Position numbers and translations under genes: made by a program
The notes under the pieces: model-generated
The model's database searches: none
Told to the model about the DNA's origin: nothing
The model's input: the letters and a program-made list of their open reading frames with translations, nothing else
Part shown: one piece after another, positions 1 to 9,718 of the stretch
Layout of the letters: every line of letters starts with the position of its first letter
Numbering within the stretch: position 1 is the first letter of the stretch
NCBI GenBank assembly: GCA_004525885.1
Contig: SPBV01000036.1
Span: 1 to 11,201 of the forward strand
Origin: Nitrosomonadales bacterium
GTDB taxonomy: Bacteria > Pseudomonadota > Gammaproteobacteria > Burkholderiales > Nitrosomonadaceae
DNA length: 11,201 nucleotides
Direction: 5' to 3'

Positions 1-2901
1 GACGGTTCCGTTGGATTTACTCTCTACCTGACTCGCTACCGCGGTTCTAGATGCAGCTCCACCTATATGAAATGTGCGCATGGTAAGCTGAGTACCCGGC
101 TCACCAATAGACTGTGCAGCAATTACACCAACGGCTTCGCCGAGGTTAACCACAGTACCTCTTCCCAGGTCTCGTCCGTAACATTTTGCGCACAATCCAT
201 GACGCGTTTCACAGGTAAGTGGAGTTCGCACCTTTACTTCATCTATACCAAGAGATTCGATAACAGCTACAGCATTCTCATCTAATAGAGAACCGGCAGG
301 ATAAATTACTGCCTGGTTTTCCGGATTAATGATGTCGTTTGCCGACATTCTACCAAGTATCCGCTCGTGCAAGGCCTCAATAATCTCCCCCCCTTCAACT
401 AACTCTTTCATCGCCACGCCATTATCAGTGCCGCAGTCATCTTCAACCACAACTAAATCCTGTGTTACATCTACTAAACGCCGAGTAAGGTAGCCAGAGT
501 TAGCAGTCTTCAATGCAGTATCAGCTAGCCCTTTACGTGCACCATGAGTAGAAATAAAGTATTGCAGCACATTCAACCCCTCACGAAAATTCGCAGTAAT
601 AGGAGTCTCAATTATCGAGCCATCAGGCTTTGCCATCAGGCCACGCATGCCCGCCAACTGACGAATCTGAGCAGCAGAGCCACGAGCACCAGAATCGGCC
701 ATCATATAAATGGAATTAAATGATTCCTGCATTAGTGGTTTACCATTCTTATCTTTTCTCACTTTTCCGCTTTGTGGGTCACGCACTGGCTCAGTGCCAA
801 GTTGATCCATCATAGCCTTAGCTACCTGGTCCCCAGCTCGACCCCAAATGTCTACCACCTTGTTATAGCGCTCACCCTGTGTCACTAAGCCAGAAGTGTA
901 TTGAGACTCAATTTCTAGCACCTCTTTCTCAGAAGCAGCAATAATATCTTTTTTCTGAACTGGTATTAGCATGTCATCTAGACAAATAGAAATCCCGGCA
1001 CGAGTAGCGTAAGTAAAACCAAAGTTCATTAATTTATCAGCAAAAATTACTGTTTCACGCAATCCACAAATATGGAAGCTGGCATTAATAAGCTTGGAGA
1101 TTTCCTTTTTCTTAAGAACCTTATTGATTAAAGGAAAAGGTAGTCCAGCTGGCAAGATTTCTGATAGAAGGGCTCGCCCTACAGTAGTATCGTAACGCGT
1201 AATTTTTTTATGTCGTTCACCATCAGCGCCAATCTCATGTTCATTTATCCGAACCATGATTCTCGCATTTAACTCAACTGCGCGATTTTCGTAAGCACGT
1301 GACACTTCACCTATATTAGGGAACAACATCCCTTCACCACTTGCACCAACTTTCTCACGAGTTATGTAATACAAGCCCAACACGATATCCTGTGACGGCA
1401 CAATAATTGGCTCACCATTGGCTGGTGACAGGATATTATTGGAAGACATCATTAGAGTACGGACCTCCATTTGTGCTTCCAGAGACAATGGCACATGCAC
1501 TGCCATTTGGTCGCCATCGAAGTCCGCATTGAATGCTGCACAAACTAATGGATGCAACTGAATAGCTTTTCCTTCAATCAGCACAGGCTCAAATCCTTGT
1601 ATGCCTAAGCGGTGCAGGGTTGGTGCTCGGTTCAACATTACCGGATGCTCACGGATTACATCTTCTAGTATGTCCCACACTACCGGGGTTTCGTTCTCCA
1701 CCTCTCTTTTGGCCGCTTTGATTGTGCTAGCAATGCCCATTATTTCGAGTTTGCTAAAGATAAATGGTTTAAATAATTCCAAAGCCATTTTTTTTGGTAG
1801 CCCACACTGATGTAGTTTAAGTTGAGGGCCCACCACAATTACTGATCGCCCAGAATAATCGACTCTCTTACCTAATAAATTCTGACGGAAACGTCCACCC
1901 TTGCCCTTTATCATGTCAGCAAGAGACTTTAATGGACGCTTGTTTGCACCTGTCATTGCTTTGCCCCGGCGCCCATTATCTAGCAAAGAATCTACTGCTT
2001 CTTGTAACATACGCTTTTCATTGCGCACAATTATTTCGGGCGCCTTCAGTTCAAGTAAACGCTTCAAGCGATTGTTACGATTAATGACTCGACGATACAA
2101 GTCATTAAGATCAGATGTGGCAAAACGTCCGCCATCTAGCGGCACAAGTGGACGCAATTCAGGTGGCAGTACCGGCAACACTGTAAATACCATCCACTCA
2201 GGCTTAATACCAGACTTATTAAATGCCTCTAATATCTTCAGGCGTTTTGAAAGCTTCTTTATTTTGGTTTCTGAGCTAGTCGCCCCCATATCGCGTCGCA
2301 AATTATCAATTTCAGCATTAATATTCAAGTTACTTAATAAATTTCGGATACCCTCTGCTCCCATGCTGGCATTAAAATCATCACCATATTCCTCCATCTT
2401 GGCATGATAGTCATCTTCGGTTAGTAACTGGCATCGTTCAAGCGGCGTCATCCCGGGGTCAGTTACTACATAGGCCTCAAAGTAAAGAACTCGCTCAATG
2501 TCGCGTAGAGTCATATCTAAAACCATCCCAAGACGAGATGGCAAAGATTTCAGAAACCAAATATGTGCAACTGGTGAGGCTAGTTGTATATGCCCCATAC
2601 GTTCTCGTCGTACCTTGGACAAGGTGACCTCAACACCGCATTTCTCACAGATCACACCACGGTGCTTCAAGCGCTTATATTTCCCGCACAAACATTCGTA
2701 ATCTTTTACTGGACCAAAAATCTTAGCGCAAAACAACCCGTCCCGTTCCGGTTTAAAAGTTCGGTAGTTTATGGTTTCCGGCTTTTTTACCTCGCCGTAA
2801 GACCAGGAACGAATTTTTTCAGGCGAAGCAAGACCAATCTTGATCGCATCAAATTCTTCCTTATGCGTAACCTGCTTAAATAAATCGAGTAGCGCTTTCA
2901 T
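1..2901 (-). CDS. rpoC: RNA polymerase beta' subunit, N-terminal 967 residues (3' end outside window)
   Basis: This is the catalytic clamp-side subunit of DNA-directed RNA polymerase, which pairs with RpoB. I translated the minus strand from ATG 2899-2901; it is preceded by AGGAG six bases upstream and runs open to the window edge at codon 967. The zinc-ribbon cysteines fall at C70, C72, C85 and C88. The catalytic NADFDGDQ motif places its magnesium aspartates at D460, D462 and D464, identical to E. coli numbering. The second zinc site is C823, C897, C904 and C907, each nine later than in E. coli. The offset comes from a longer loop at residues 705-726. The bridge-helix segment ([20 protein letters not shown]) and the trigger-loop start (MRTFHIGG, H945) are intact. 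Roughly 430-440 C-terminal residues should lie beyond the window. No frameshift or stop was seen. It follows rpoB by 96 bases and is presumably cotranscribed with it. Confidence 0.98.
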   Translation of the reverse strand, partial: MKALLDLFKQVTHKEEFDAIKIGLASPEKIRSWSYGEVKKPETINYRTFKPERDGLFCAKIFGPVKDYECLCGKYKRLKHRGVICEKCGVEVTLSKVRRERMGHIQLASPVAHIWFLKSLPSRLGMVLDMTLRDIERVLYFEAYVVTDPGMTPLERCQLLTEDDYHAKMEEYGDDFNASMGAEGIRNLLSNLNINAEIDNLRRDMGATSSETKIKKLSKRLKILEAFNKSGIKPEWMVFTVLPVLPPELRPLVPLDGGRFATSDLNDLYRRVINRNNRLKRLLELKAPEIIVRNEKRMLQEAVDSLLDNGRRGKAMTGANKRPLKSLADMIKGKGGRFRQNLLGKRVDYSGRSVIVVGPQLKLHQCGLPKKMALELFKPFIFSKLEIMGIASTIKAAKREVENETPVVWDILEDVIREHPVMLNRAPTLHRLGIQGFEPVLIEGKAIQLHPLVCAAFNADFDGDQMAVHVPLSLEAQMEVRTLMMSSNNILSPANGEPIIVPSQDIVLGLYYITREKVGASGEGMLFPNIGEVSRAYENRAVELNARIMVRINEHEIGADGERHKKITRYDTTVGRALLSEILPAGLPFPLINKVLKKKEISKLINASFHICGLRETVIFADKLMNFGFTYATRAGISICLDDMLIPVQKKDIIAASEKEVLEIESQYTSGLVTQGERYNKVVDIWGRAGDQVAKAMMDQLGTEPVRDPQSGKVRKDKNGKPLMQESFNSIYMMADSGARGSAAQIRQLAGMRGLMAKPDGSIIETPITANFREGLNVLQYFISTHGARKGLADTALKTANSGYLTRRLVDVTQDLVVVEDDCGTDNGVAMKELVEGGEIIEALHERILGRMSANDIINPENQAVIYPAGSLLDENAVAVIESLGIDEVKVRTPLTCETRHGLCAKCYGRDLGRGTVVNLGEAVGVIAAQSIGEPGTQLTMRTFHIGGAASRTAVASQVESKSNGTV

Positions 2902-2907
2902 TTGTCA

Positions 2908-2922
2908 CTCCTGTTAATCAGG
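2908..2922 (-). promoter_or_regulatory. rpoC Shine-Dalgarno overlapping a small hairpin
   Basis: The ribosome binding site AGGAG (plus-strand ctcct, 2908-2912) fixes the rpoC start six bases downstream. Its AGG overlaps the right arm of a short inverted repeat, CCTG-ATTAA-CAGG on the minus strand (2910-2922). The stem is only 4 bp, so any masking of the site would be weak and easily opened by a ribosome. The site and spacing are clear; a regulatory role for the hairpin is inference. Confidence 0.5.
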
Positions 2923-2997
2923 GGTCATTACAAAAAAACTTCGGCGATAAAGTACAGAATCACAGAGAATTAAAAGACTAATTCCAAGTAGAAATTA

Positions 2998-5900
2998 TCA
3001 ATTCCGATCTAGGTCGATGTCCATCCCAAGTGAACGGATTTCCTTTACCAAGACATTAAATGATTCTGGCATGCCAGCATCAATCTTGTGGTCACCCTTA
3101 ACAATGCTCTCATATATCTTAGTACGCCCGCTCACATCGTCGGATTTTACAGTTAACATTTCCTGTAGAGTATAAGCAGCACCGTAAGCTTCCAATGCCC
3201 ACACCTCCATCTCACCAAATCGTTGGCCACCAAACTGAGCCTTACCTCCTAGCGGCTGCTGAGTTACCAAACTATAAGGACCTGTGGAACGCGCATGCAT
3301 CTTATCATCTACCAGATGATGTAACTTCAACACATGCATGTAGCCAACTGTGACAAGGCGGTCGAAAGCCTCCCCTGTTCTCCCATCATATAGTGCAATC
3401 TGTCCGGATTGTGGTAAATCAGCAAGTTTAAGCATGTCCTTGATTTCTTGCTCTGTGGCACCATCAAATACGGGAGTAGCAAAAGGTACGCCATCCTGGA
3501 GATTTTTTGCCAGTTCCAAAACCTCCTCATCGGAAAGTGAAGCAATATCCTCCTGTTTGCCGCTGCTGTTGTAAATCTTATCAAGAAATTTCCTGATTTC
3601 AGCTGTCTTGCTTTGGGCATGAAGCATATTACTAATTTTGACACCCAACCCTTTTGCTGCCCATCCAAGATGGATTTCTAGTATCTGTCCAACGTTCATA
3701 CGCGAAGGCACACCAAGAGGATTTAATACTATATCCACAGGAGTGCCGTCAGCCATGTAGGGCATATCTTCCACCGGCACAATCTTTGAAATCACGCCCT
3801 TATTCCCATGACGCCCCGCCATTTTATCTCCTGGCTGCAGGCGCCTTTTCACCGCCACATAGACCTTCACCATTTTCTGTACGCCAGGCGGCAATTCATC
3901 ACCCTGAGTAAGTTTCTTTTTCTTTTCATCAAAAAAAGCGTCAAATGCTTTGCGTTTTTGGTCGAGTCCCTCTTTAATTTGTTCTAGCTGCACACTTGCG
4001 GCTTCATTAGACAATCTAATATCAAACCAGGAGTGTCGCTCTATCCCTTCAAGATATTCCTTGGTAATTCGTGAATCTTTTGAAAGTTTTTTAGGCCCGC
4101 CAGTTGCCACCTTACCCTTGAGCAAACGTTCAATACGCTCAAACGTATCAGCCTCTACAATCCGCATCTGGTCAACAAGATCTTTCTTATAACGTTTTAG
4201 CTCATCATCAATAATCTGCTGAGCACGTTTATCACGTTCGATCCCTTCACGGGTAAACACCTGCACATCAATTACCGTACCAGACATTCCTGATGGCACA
4301 CGTAACGAAGTATCCTTTACGTCGGAGGCTTTTTCACCAAAAATTGCGCGCAATAGCTTCTCTTCTGGAGTCAGCTGAATCTCCCCCTTGGGAGTGACTT
4401 TCCCAACCAAGACGTCTCCAACCTCGACTTCTGCACCAATATAGATGATACCTGAATCATCTAAACGTCCGAGCTGCACTTCCGAAAGATTTGATATATC
4501 AGCGGTGATTTCTTCGGTTCCTAATTTGGTATCACGACTTACTACCAAAAGTTCTTCAATATGAATAGACGTGAAACGATCTTCAGAAACGATGCGCTCA
4601 GAAATTAAAATTGAGTCCTCGAAGTTATAACCATTCCAAGGCATGAATGCAACTAACATATTCTGCCCTAATGCCAACTCACCCATATCTGTAGAAGCGC
4701 CATCTGCTATTACGTCACCACAAGCAATTACATCACCCTCTTTAACCAGGGGGCGCTGGTTAATATTCGTATTCTGATTAGACCGAGTATATTTTGTCAG
4801 GTTGTATATATCGACACCCACCTCACCAACGCGTGTTTCAGTATCGTGTACCCTTACAACAATACGCCCAGCATCCACATAATCTACTTTACCTGCACGC
4901 CCAGCCATTACAGCAGTACCAGAGTCTATTGCCACCACTCGCTCAATTCCGGTACCAACAAGTGATTTTTCAGCGCGAAGACAAGGCACTGCCTGACGTT
5001 GCATATTGGAACCCATCAAAGCACGATTAGCGTCATCGTGCTCTAAAAATGGAATTAGTGAGGCCGCCACTGAAACAATCTGTGCTGGAGCTACATCCAT
5101 ATACTCGATACGATCTGGTGCTGCCAATGTGAACTCATTCTTATGACGACAAGAAACAATATCCTTAATAAACTTATTATGTTGATCTAGTTGCGCATTT
5201 GCTTGAGCAATAACGTACTGTCCCTCCTCAATAGCCGACAGATAATCGATCTCATCAGTAACTTTTTTGTTCTCTACTTTACGGTAAGGTGTTTCCAAAA
5301 AACCGTATTTATTGGTGCGGGCATATAATGCAAGCGAGTTTATAAGTCCAATATTTGGGCCTTCTGGCGTTTCAATCGGGCATACCCTACCATAGTGAGT
5401 TGGATGAACATCACGCACTTCAAATCCTGCCCGTTCGCGTGTTAGACCACCAGGTCCTAAAGCGGATACACGTCGCTTATGTGTAATCTCAGAAAGTGGA
5501 TTGGTCTGATCCATGAATTGAGACAACTGACTAGAACCGAAAAATTCACGTACTGCCGCTGATACTGGCTTAGCGTTAATCAGATCATGTGGCATAAGAT
5601 TGTCAGATTCCGCTTGACTTAAACGTTCTTTCACAGCTCGTTCAACCCTAATAAGTCCAGAACGAAATTGGTTTTCCGCTAATTCGCCAACATAGCGCAC
5701 ACGGCGGTTCCCAAGGTGATCAATGTCATCCACTTCACCACGACCATTACGCAGTTCCACCAAAATCATTATTATTGAGATAATATCCTCATTCGACAAA
5801 GTAGTAGAACCAGTCAACTCAGTCTTACCAACGCGACGATTAAACTTCATCCGTCCGACTTCTGACAAGTCATAGCGTTCGGGTGTATAGAATAACCCAT

Positions 5901-7071
5901 TAAATAACGCCTTGACCGCATCCTCTGTAGGGGGTTCGCCAGGACGCATCATGCGGTAAATTGCTACTTGAGCAGTCAATTGATCAGTAGTGTCGTCAAC
6001 CCTCAAAGTCTGGGATATGTATGCACCCTGATCAAGATCATTTGTATAAATGGTATAAATTTTTTCGATTTTAGCTTCATGCAACTTAGCAATAAGCTCA
6101 TCAGTAATTTCATCGTTGGCCAGCGCTATAATCTCTCCTGTTTCCTTGTCCAACAAATTGTGCCCCAGCACCCGCCCTAGTAGAAATTCTTCTGGTACTG
6201 AAAGTTTATCTATCCCAGATTGCTCTAATTCACGAGTATGCTTAGCGGTAATACGCTTATCTTTCTGAACGATAACTTTCCCACTTTTCGTAACAATATC
6301 AAAGCGAGCCATATCACCACGTAAGCGTTCTGGAACCAGATCAAACTTAATACCTTTTTTGGAGATATGAAAACTATCAAAGGTAAAGAATCCAGCAAGG
6401 ATTTGTTCTGATGTATAGCCTATTGCTTTTAGTAGCACAGTGATCGGCATTTTACGACGACGATCAATGCGAAAATAAAGGTAATCTTTATGGTCAAACT
6501 CAAAATCAAGCCAGGAGCCTCTATATGGAATAATGCGCGATGAGAAAAGTAACTTTCCAGATGAATGTGTTTTACCACGATCATGTTCAAAAAACACGCC
6601 AGGTGAACGATGTAATTGCGACACAATCACGCGCTCAGTACCGTTAATGACAAACGAACCGGTGGCGGTCATCAGGGGAATTTCCCCCATATAAACCGTT
6701 TGTTCTCTTACTTCCCTTGCTGTAGGTTTGGAAGCATCTTTGTCCATGATAGTTAATCGTGCTTTAGCGCGTAATGGAGAAGCATAGGTGAGACCACGTT
6801 GCTGGCACTCCTTAACATCGAATGGAGGTGTGCCAAGTACATAGCTAACAAAGTCAAGGCGAGCATTCTTAGAGTGGCTTTCGATTGGAAAAATCGAACT
6901 GAATGCTGCTTGCAACCCACGATTTTCCCGTTGGGATGCCGGTATATGTTCCTGTAAGAAAGCAGCGTAGGATTCAAGCTGGGTGGCAAGCAGAAAAGGA
7001 ATCGGCAAAACACTTGCACGCTTGGCAAAACTTTTACGGATACGCTTTTTCTCGGTAAACGAATAGCTCAT
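2998..7071 (-). CDS. rpoB: RNA polymerase beta subunit
   Basis: This is the complete 1357-residue beta subunit (E. coli 1342). It contributes the fork, protrusion and flap, and half of the active-site cleft. The start ATG 7069-7071 is preceded by GGAG seven bases upstream, and the gene ends in tandem stops TGA TAA. The rifampicin-binding cluster is intact ([18 protein letters not shown]): D521, H531 and S536 correspond to E. coli D516, H526 and S531, so no classical resistance change is present. T523 replaces E. coli N518. The active-site lysines in [13 protein letters not shown] are K1083 and K1091 (E. coli K1065 and K1073). The C-terminal clamp-anchor segment, with [20 protein letters not shown] and the final MPESFNVL motif, is complete. 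It lies 141 bases after rplL, behind an attenuator-like hairpin, and 96 bases before rpoC. Its length and N-terminus suggest a Nitrosomonas-like betaproteobacterium, from recall only. Confidence 0.99.
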   Translation of the reverse strand: MSYSFTEKKRIRKSFAKRASVLPIPFLLATQLESYAAFLQEHIPASQRENRGLQAAFSSIFPIESHSKNARLDFVSYVLGTPPFDVKECQQRGLTYASPLRAKARLTIMDKDASKPTAREVREQTVYMGEIPLMTATGSFVINGTERVIVSQLHRSPGVFFEHDRGKTHSSGKLLFSSRIIPYRGSWLDFEFDHKDYLYFRIDRRRKMPITVLLKAIGYTSEQILAGFFTFDSFHISKKGIKFDLVPERLRGDMARFDIVTKSGKVIVQKDKRITAKHTRELEQSGIDKLSVPEEFLLGRVLGHNLLDKETGEIIALANDEITDELIAKLHEAKIEKIYTIYTNDLDQGAYISQTLRVDDTTDQLTAQVAIYRMMRPGEPPTEDAVKALFNGLFYTPERYDLSEVGRMKFNRRVGKTELTGSTTLSNEDIISIIMILVELRNGRGEVDDIDHLGNRRVRYVGELAENQFRSGLIRVERAVKERLSQAESDNLMPHDLINAKPVSAAVREFFGSSQLSQFMDQTNPLSEITHKRRVSALGPGGLTRERAGFEVRDVHPTHYGRVCPIETPEGPNIGLINSLALYARTNKYGFLETPYRKVENKKVTDEIDYLSAIEEGQYVIAQANAQLDQHNKFIKDIVSCRHKNEFTLAAPDRIEYMDVAPAQIVSVAASLIPFLEHDDANRALMGSNMQRQAVPCLRAEKSLVGTGIERVVAIDSGTAVMAGRAGKVDYVDAGRIVVRVHDTETRVGEVGVDIYNLTKYTRSNQNTNINQRPLVKEGDVIACGDVIADGASTDMGELALGQNMLVAFMPWNGYNFEDSILISERIVSEDRFTSIHIEELLVVSRDTKLGTEEITADISNLSEVQLGRLDDSGIIYIGAEVEVGDVLVGKVTPKGEIQLTPEEKLLRAIFGEKASDVKDTSLRVPSGMSGTVIDVQVFTREGIERDKRAQQIIDDELKRYKKDLVDQMRIVEADTFERIERLLKGKVATGGPKKLSKDSRITKEYLEGIERHSWFDIRLSNEAASVQLEQIKEGLDQKRKAFDAFFDEKKKKLTQGDELPPGVQKMVKVYVAVKRRLQPGDKMAGRHGNKGVISKIVPVEDMPYMADGTPVDIVLNPLGVPSRMNVGQILEIHLGWAAKGLGVKISNMLHAQSKTAEIRKFLDKIYNSSGKQEDIASLSDEEVLELAKNLQDGVPFATPVFDGATEQEIKDMLKLADLPQSGQIALYDGRTGEAFDRLVTVGYMHVLKLHHLVDDKMHARSTGPYSLVTQQPLGGKAQFGGQRFGEMEVWALEAYGAAYTLQEMLTVKSDDVSGRTKIYESIVKGDHKIDAGMPESFNVLVKEIRSLGMDIDLDRN

Positions 7072-7154
7072 AGAATTTCTCCGGGGGAGCAGAAAATAGA
7101 GTTTATGTTCCTGACTACTGGATTATGCATTCAGTGATACAAAATTATGGAGCC

Positions 7155-7190
7155 AAAAAGACAGCGCTAGCGACACATCTTTGCCGCTAG
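7155..7190 (-). terminator. rplL-rpoB attenuator-type hairpin
   Basis: In the 141-base rplL-rpoB spacer the minus strand carries CTAGCGGCA - AAGATG - TGTCGCTAG: nine pairs (one G-U) around a six-base loop (plus-strand arms 7167-7175 and 7182-7190). After five further bases comes a U-rich run, TCTTTTT (7155-7161). The five-base gap makes it a weak intrinsic terminator. This fits a partial attenuator: in E. coli a leaky terminator at this same place lets only a fraction of ribosomal-gene transcripts continue into rpoBC. The structure is seen; partial read-through is inferred from position. Confidence 0.65.
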
Positions 7191-7212
7191 GCATATCCTT
7201 TCAACAAACATA

Positions 7213-7587
7213 TTACTTAAGTTCACAAGTTGCGCCGGCCTCAGTCAGTTGCTTCTGAATGACCTCTGCATCAGCTTTAGAAAGCCCTTCCTTCACTACT
7301 TTAGGCGCACCATCCACCAAGTCCTTCGCCTCTTTTAAACCCAAACCAGTAACAGTACGAACAACTTTTATCACGTTAACCTTGCTTGCACCTACGGCAG
7401 ACAGCATCACAGAAAATTCGGTTTGCTCTTCTACTTTTTCAGCAGAAGCGGCCGGAGCAGCTACCGCAACTGCAGCTGCAGCTGCAGAGACGCCGAATTT
7501 TTCTTCCATATCCTTAATTAGCTGCGAAAGCTCCAGCACGGTCATATTGGAAATTAAATCTAGAATTTCTGTTTTGTCAACAGCCAT
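7213..7587 (-). CDS. rplL: 50S ribosomal protein L7/L12
   Basis: This is the acidic stalk protein, present as several dimers on L10, which recruits and stimulates translational GTPases (EF-Tu, EF-G, IF2, RF3). It has 124 residues (E. coli 121). The N-terminal dimerisation helices span about 1-34. A flexible Ala/Pro/Val hinge covers about 35-53 ([15 protein letters not shown]). The globular C-terminal domain spans about 55-124 and contains the GTPase-contacting segment [20 protein letters not shown]. The start ATG has AGGAG six bases upstream. The hinge is coded by a small CTGCAG repeat. The protein ends GATCELK, with a cysteine at 121 where my memory of the family is usually valine. It lies 75 bases after rplJ, the usual pairing that lets its higher dosage be set by strong initiation. 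Confidence 0.99.
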   Translation of the reverse strand: MAVDKTEILDLISNMTVLELSQLIKDMEEKFGVSAAAAAVAVAAPAASAEKVEEQTEFSVMLSAVGASKVNVIKVVRTVTGLGLKEAKDLVDGAPKVVKEGLSKADAEVIQKQLTEAGATCELK

Positions 7588-7662
7588 AATTTTCTCCTAA
7601 TAAATATAAATTTTAGTTTGGTCATAGTTTCAAATCATTATGTTGAAGCCATCGAAACTAAG

Positions 7663-8187
7663 TTAAGCAACCTGTTTTTGATCTCGTACAGCAGTGAGCC
7701 CCCGCGCAAATGTTGTTGGCACTTCGTTAAGCGTTCTAACAAAATTAACAATGGGTGCTTGCATAGTACCCAACAGTTTCGAAAGGAGCTCTTCACGACT
7801 CAGCATGGTAGCGAGGCTCGCAATATCCTTATGAGACAACAATAAATTAGCCATTGCCCCAGCTTTAATCACGAACTTATCATTGCCCTTTGCAAACTCA
7901 TGCAGCACTTTCGCTGTTGCTACAGGATCACTCCCAATGCTATAAGCGAGCGGGCCAACCATATGCTTTGAAAGCTCAGCAAATGGTGTACCTTCAACTA
8001 CACGCCGCGCAAGAGAATTCTTCAGGACGCGAAAATAGACATTAGATTGACGTGCATTTGCTCGCAGCTGGGTCATGTGCCTAACCTCTAAGCCCCGATA
8101 CTCCGCAATAATTATGACCTTAGCCTTTGCAACCAGAGCACCAACTTCCGCGACTACTGCTTTTTTCTCATCAAGGTTAAGACTCAA
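7663..8187 (-). CDS. rplJ: 50S ribosomal protein L10
   Basis: L10 anchors the L7/L12 dimers to 23S rRNA at the stalk base and, as the L10-L7/L12 complex, represses its own mRNA in E. coli. The protein has 174 residues (E. coli 165). The rRNA-binding N-terminal domain includes [15 protein letters not shown] and the AEYRGLEV strand. The C-terminal helix that docks L7/L12 spans about 130-174. The start is TTG (8185-8187): GGAG lies eight bases upstream, the product begins exactly where the family does, and the nearby ATG at -9 is out of frame and runs into a stop. The gene follows a 388-base structured leader and precedes rplL by 75 bases. The weak start codon fits a gene under tight translational control, but that is inference. 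Confidence 0.97.
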   Translation of the reverse strand: MSLNLDEKKAVVAEVGALVAKAKVIIIAEYRGLEVRHMTQLRANARQSNVYFRVLKNSLARRVVEGTPFAELSKHMVGPLAYSIGSDPVATAKVLHEFAKGNDKFVIKAGAMANLLLSHKDIASLATMLSREELLSKLLGTMQAPIVNFVRTLNEVPTTFARGLTAVRDQKQVA

Positions 8188-8240
8188 GATACATTCTCCA
8201 TCAGTTATATTCGGTGTTTATTTTTTAGATACGGGTATAA

Positions 8241-8340
8241 CTTCATAACCCCATCCCAACACCGCGAATCGGCGACCTTAAATCAGGAGACAATCACATT
8301 CCTTTTTTTCGGATACGCCATCTACGCTGGGCGTTAAAGG
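8241..8340 (-). promoter_or_regulatory. Candidate L10 leader (rplJ autoregulatory RNA)
   Basis: The RNA just upstream of rplJ can form a long-range helix, CCCAGC (plus 8326-8331) with GTTGGG (plus 8255-8260), six pairs with one G-U. It encloses a small hairpin, GCCG-ATTCG-CGGT (8261-8273). An alternative hairpin, ACGCC with GGCGT (8315-8319 and 8330-8334), competes for part of the first arm. Position, size and closing long-range helix agree with the known L10 leader (Rfam RF00557), to which the L10-L7/L12 complex binds to repress rplJL translation. The pairings are seen; L10 binding is inferred from context. Confidence 0.55.
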
Positions 8341-8362
8341 AAAAAGATAATCAGAAATTAGG

Positions 8363-8379
8363 GGCGAATAGTATTCGCC
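8363..8379. repeat. Palindrome with 8-bp arms and 1-base centre
   Basis: GGCGAATA-G-TATTCGCC reads the same on both strands apart from its central base. As RNA it gives a six-pair GC-capped hairpin with a five-base loop, and on the minus strand it is followed by CCTAATTTCTGATTATCTTTTTCC, too interrupted for a good terminator. As DNA it has the form of a dimeric-regulator site. I cannot tell which applies. Confidence 0.5.
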
Positions 8380-8425
8380 AACTTAATAATTCTTCATCTC
8401 CTTCCACAATTAAGTTCTCAAGCGA

Positions 8426-8470
8426 CAATTGATAACATGATAGAACGGTGTTTTATCATGTTATCAACTG
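8426..8470. repeat. Perfect 14-bp inverted repeat in the rplA-rplJ spacer
   Basis: The arms TTGATAACATGATA (8429-8442) and TATCATGTTATCAA (8454-8467) are exact reverse complements around an 11-base loop (8443-8453). Past one mismatch, two more pairs extend it to 8426-8470. No U-run follows on either strand, so it is not an ordinary intrinsic terminator. It could be a leader stem, for example an RNase III target, or a double-stranded binding site. The repeat itself is certain; its job is unknown. Confidence 0.75.
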
Positions 8471-8575
8471 TCCATTTACCTAAAAACCCCAACGGTCTTT
8501 GATAGCCCACTGGGTTGACCAAATATACCCACCCAATAGCCCAAAGCCTTACAACAAATCTAATCAATAAAGTTA

Positions 8576-9271
8576 TTACAATGTCAAGCTAGCCTGATCC
8601 ACTTGTACCCCAACACCCATGGTGCTTGATACCGCCATCTTTTTCAGATAGATGCCTTTAGAAGTGGCTGGCTTTGATTTATTAAGAGCTTCCACCAACG
8701 CTAACGTGTTCTGTTTTAGATCATCTAAACTAAACGATGCACGACCAATAGTACATTGAACAATTCCACCCTTATCTGCACGATATTGAACCTGGCCTGC
8801 CTTTGCATTTTTGATAGCCCCCACAACATCAGGAGTCACAGTACCCACTTTAGGATTAGGCATTAGGCCCCGCGGGCCAAGTATCTGCCCCAATTGACCA
8901 ACAATACGCATTGCATCAGGACTAGCTATAACTACGTCGAAATCAATTTTGCCGGATTTTATCTGTTCTGCTAAGTCTTCAAACCCAACAATGTCAGCGC
9001 CAGCAGCAAGAGCATTCTCGGCTTTTTCACCTTGAGCAAATACAGCTACACGCACAGTCTTGCCCGTGCCTGCTGGTAGAACTACAGAACCACGCACAGT
9101 CTGATCTGATTTTTTTGCATCAATCCCTAGATTAACTGCTATATCAACTGATTCATCAAATTTTGCTGTGGCTGTTTTTTTGACTATCTCTAGCGCATCC
9201 AGCAGTGAATAGACCTTGCTATGATCTACCTTTTCAGAAATTTCTTTAAAACGTTTAGATATGTGACCCAT
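8576..9271 (-). CDS. rplA: 50S ribosomal protein L1
   Basis: L1 forms the mobile L1 stalk that moves deacylated tRNA out of the E site. In E. coli it also represses the L11 operon by binding its mRNA. I place the start at ATG 9269-9271 ([11 protein letters not shown]), giving 231 residues (E. coli 234). GAGG lies nine bases upstream, inside the end of rplK. A TTG at 9284-9286 would add five residues that do not belong to the family. The product contains the conserved L1 segment [22 protein letters not shown] and the C-terminal motif [10 protein letters not shown]. The gap to the rplK stop is a single base, so the two are almost certainly translationally coupled. Confidence 0.98.
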   Translation of the reverse strand: MGHISKRFKEISEKVDHSKVYSLLDALEIVKKTATAKFDESVDIAVNLGIDAKKSDQTVRGSVVLPAGTGKTVRVAVFAQGEKAENALAAGADIVGFEDLAEQIKSGKIDFDVVIASPDAMRIVGQLGQILGPRGLMPNPKVGTVTPDVVGAIKNAKAGQVQYRADKGGIVQCTIGRASFSLDDLKQNTLALVEALNKSKPATSKGIYLKKMAVSSTMGVGVQVDQASLTL

Positions 9272-9272
9272 A

Positions 9273-9704
9273 TTATATACCCTCAACCTCTATACCCATG
9301 CTACGCGCACTGCCAGCAATAGTACGAATTGCTGCATCGGCATCAGCAGCAGTCAAATCAGGCATCTTGACCTTGGCAATTTCTTCTAATTGTTCGCGTG
9401 TCAATTTACCTACTTTGTCACTATGTGGCTTAGGGCTGCCTTTCGCTATTCCTGCTGCTTTTTTAATCAATACTGCTGCTGGAGTGGTTTTCATGATGAA
9501 CGTGAAACTCTTGTCAGCGTAAGCAGTAATCACCACTGGCACCGGAATCCCTGCTTCCATTTTTTGGGTAGTTGCGTTGAATGCTTTGCAAAACTCCATA
9601 ATGTTTAGCCCACGCTGACCGAGCGCAGGACCAATAGGTGGGCTTGGATTTGCCTTACCTGCTGGTACTTGCAGCTTGATATAACCAACTATCTTTTTCG
9701 CCAC
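9273..9704 (-). CDS. rplK: 50S ribosomal protein L11
   Basis: L11 sits at the base of the ribosomal stalk and binds the GTPase-centre rRNA. It is needed for stringent-response sensing by RelA and is part of the thiostrepton site. It has 143 residues (E. coli 142). The N-terminal domain contains the proline-rich [20 protein letters not shown] segment at 19-38 (the hinge and thiostrepton-contact region). The rRNA-binding C-terminal domain (about 75-143) includes [10 protein letters not shown] and [10 protein letters not shown]. The start is GTG 9702-9704, with AGGAG seven bases upstream, giving the family-standard MAKKIVGY. It stands 110 bases after nusG, behind a direct-repeat-bearing spacer, and one base before rplA. 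Confidence 0.98.
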   Translation of the reverse strand: MAKKIVGYIKLQVPAGKANPSPPIGPALGQRGLNIMEFCKAFNATTQKMEAGIPVPVVITAYADKSFTFIMKTTPAAVLIKKAAGIAKGSPKPHSDKVGKLTREQLEEIAKVKMPDLTAADADAAIRTIAGSARSMGIEVEGI

Positions 9705-9718
9705 AACAATTCTCCTGT

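Larger units (their letters stand above)
8188..8575 (-). promoter_or_regulatory. Long structured leader between rplA and rplJ
   Basis: This is the only non-coding stretch over 300 bases. I see no gene in it on either strand. Reading towards rplJ it holds: a duplicated ATAGCCC heptamer (plus 8536-8542 and 8502-8508); a weak GC-rich fold followed by GGGGTTTTT (8482-8490); a 14-bp perfect inverted repeat (8429-8467); a palindrome with 8-bp arms (8363-8379); and the proximal region 8241-8340, which resembles an L10-binding leader. In E. coli the equivalent gap contains the rplJ promoter and the L10 autoregulatory leader. I could not point to a convincing -35/-10 pair here. Confidence 0.6.

Noticed and set aside
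1901..2407. 168-codon plus-strand reading frame
   Set aside because: It lies wholly antisense to conserved rpoC coding sequence, is of low-complexity composition and has no supporting start signal.
2932..2953. Run of seven T on the minus strand in the rpoB-rpoC spacer, as a terminator
   Set aside because: The only stem in front is ACTT/AAGT (4 bp, eight-base loop), too weak to terminate, and rpoC must be transcribed from upstream.
7456..7487. CTGCAG tandem repeat as a microsatellite or mobile signature
   Set aside because: It encodes the Ala-rich hinge of L7/L12 in frame and is explained by protein composition.
7259..7600. 113-codon plus-strand frame, Ser/Thr/Ala rich
   Set aside because: It is the mirror of rplL, whose biased Ala/Lys/Glu codons leave the opposite strand free of stops.
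8479..8520. GGTC...GACC fold followed by GGGGTTTTT after rplA, as a terminator
   Set aside because: The stem is four pairs with a poorly closed interior, and GTTGGGG separates it from the T-run; I could not support it as an intrinsic terminator.
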